In this document: positions 5,223 through 6,047 of the stretch, one piece after another
Layout of the letters: each line of letters opens with the position of its first letter
Position numbering within the stretch: position 1 is the first letter of the stretch
Source: Gammaproteobacteria bacterium
Lineage (GTDB): Bacteria > Pseudomonadota > Gammaproteobacteria > Chromatiales > Chromatiaceae
DNA length: 6,047 bases
Assembly (NCBI GenBank): GCA_013041975.1
Contig: JABDQZ010000358.1
Span: forward strand, 1-6,047
Reading direction: 5' to 3'
Program-made: the position numbers and the translations under genes
Notes under the pieces: generated by a model
The model's input: only the letters and a program-made list of their open reading frames with translations
Databases searched by the model: none
Told to the model about the DNA's origin: nothing

Positions 5223-6047
5223 ATGTCTATTTTTAAAGCAAAAACATTAAATACTAAATTTTTAATGCTTTCAGGGTTTTTAATACTGGTTGTTATAGCA
5301 GTAGTTGGCATGGCTATAAGGGATAGTATCAATATTACCAGCCATGCTGTGGATCTCAGCAACAAGGAGATAAAGGTACTTAATCACGCACATCAATTAA
5401 AGTTATCCGTTGTCCAGGTTCAGCAATGGTTGACCGATATTAGTGCGACCAGAGGACTGGATGGGTTGAACGATGGTTTCGATGAAGCCGAAAATAATGC
5501 CAAGCTCGTCAGGCAATTAATTAACGAATTGAAATCCATAGATCCTGAACATGCCAGTCAGTTCGAGTCTATGCTTCCGGTATTTGACGACTATTACGCT
5601 GCAGGGAAAAGTATGGCCCAGGCTTATATCGATGCAGGACCGTCAGGTGGAAATAAAATGATGGCTCAATTTGATGAGGCAGCGGCCAGCATGTCTGAAC
5701 AAGTTGATACATTTTTGGCTAAAACAATTGAACAAACCACGGCGTCTTTAAACACACAGCAAGAGCTTGCAGCCTCATCAAGGGTAACCATTATGGTAGG
5801 CGCTGTCATTGCTTTGATTGGGATCGCATTGGTTTATTTTATCATGTCGAAAGCTTTGTCCAGCTTGCCTGTGCTTGTTTCAGAGCTGAATAAAATTGCA
5901 AAAGGTGATCTCACTTCAGACCTGGAGGTAACCCGTGAAGATGAAATTGGCGATCTGATGCGGGGTCTGCAAGGAATGCAAGAAAAATTAAAAACAATGA
6001 TTGTGCACATCAGTGATACAACCGGAAACCTGACCACACTGACTAAT
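5223..6047 (+). CDS. Methyl-accepting chemotaxis protein, N-terminal part (cut by window edge)
   Basis: The frame is open for 275 codons to the right edge, so the stop and the cytoplasmic signalling domain lie outside. Visible parts: a short basic N-terminus, transmembrane helix 1 (about 13-31, FLMLSGFLILVVIAVVGMA), a helical periplasmic sensor domain of roughly 155 residues (32-187), transmembrane helix 2 (about 188-207, VTIMVGAVIALIGIALVYFI) and a HAMP domain (208-260) with its KGDLT and DEIGDLMRG motifs. The sensor carries VQVQQWLTDISATRGLDGL (64-82) followed by DGFDEAE, a stretch I recall from many gammaproteobacterial chemoreceptors with a four-helix-type sensor; the ligand is unknown. 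The start is ATG at 5223, with AGG at 5211-5213 nine nt before it and a second AAGG only 3 nt away. The sigma-28-like promoter upstream supports a chemoreceptor over a sensor kinase or cyclase with the same TM-HAMP layout, but the missing C-terminus leaves that formally open. Confidence 0.93.
   Translation, partial: MSIFKAKTLNTKFLMLSGFLILVVIAVVGMAIRDSINITSHAVDLSNKEIKVLNHAHQLKLSVVQVQQWLTDISATRGLDGLNDGFDEAENNAKLVRQLINELKSIDPEHASQFESMLPVFDDYYAAGKSMAQAYIDAGPSGGNKMMAQFDEAAASMSEQVDTFLAKTIEQTTASLNTQQELAASSRVTIMVGAVIALIGIALVYFIMSKALSSLPVLVSELNKIAKGDLTSDLEVTREDEIGDLMRGLQGMQEKLKTMIVHISDTTGNLTTLTN

Noticed and set aside
5834..6037. Minus-strand open frame of 67 codons
   Set aside because: It is antisense to the HAMP-encoding part of the chemoreceptor, which is clearly the coding strand.

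Overview
The window looks like a chromosomal segment of a motile, Gram-negative gammaproteobacterium of moderately low G+C. The evidence is an outer-membrane porin of the LbtU type, a chemoreceptor behind a sigma-28-like promoter, a two-receiver diguanylate cyclase, and several Sec-type signal peptides. LbtU-type porins occur in Legionella and other environmental gammaproteobacteria. I cannot name a genus from the sequence alone.

Layout, left to right. Positions 1-26 hold a 7-bp tandem repeat that runs off the left edge and forms the last codons of the first gene. Positions 9-839 (minus) encode an exported protein of unknown function. Positions 840-1090 are an intergenic stretch. Positions 1091-1282 (plus) may encode a 63-residue protein with a good ribosome binding site. 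Positions 1283-1447 lie between convergent genes and hold inverted repeats. Positions 1448-1918 (minus) encode a small periplasmic, very basic protein with a duplicated helical motif and a His-rich segment; its upstream region carries an 11-bp-spaced TTCAG direct repeat that looks like a response-regulator site. Positions 1919-2110 also hold two hairpin-forming repeats. Positions 2111-3841 (minus) encode a REC-REC-PAS-GGDEF diguanylate cyclase whose first receiver lacks the phospho-acceptor Asp. Positions 4007-5125 (minus) encode the LbtU-like porin. Positions 5126-5222 are a short divergent promoter region. Positions 5223-6047 (plus) hold the N-terminal 275 residues of a methyl-accepting chemotaxis protein that continues past the right edge.

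The genes do not form one operon. The right half has a signalling and motility flavour (c-di-GMP synthesis, chemoreceptor, flagellar-class promoter), with the porin gene between the two and divergent from the receptor. The left half is a set of singly transcribed envelope or exported proteins. I see no RNA gene, no insertion sequence, no CRISPR array and no convincing new multi-gene system. The points most worth following are the sigma-28 promoter, the dead first receiver, the TTCAG repeat in front of the His-rich basic protein, and the heptamer array that supplies a gene's stop codon.
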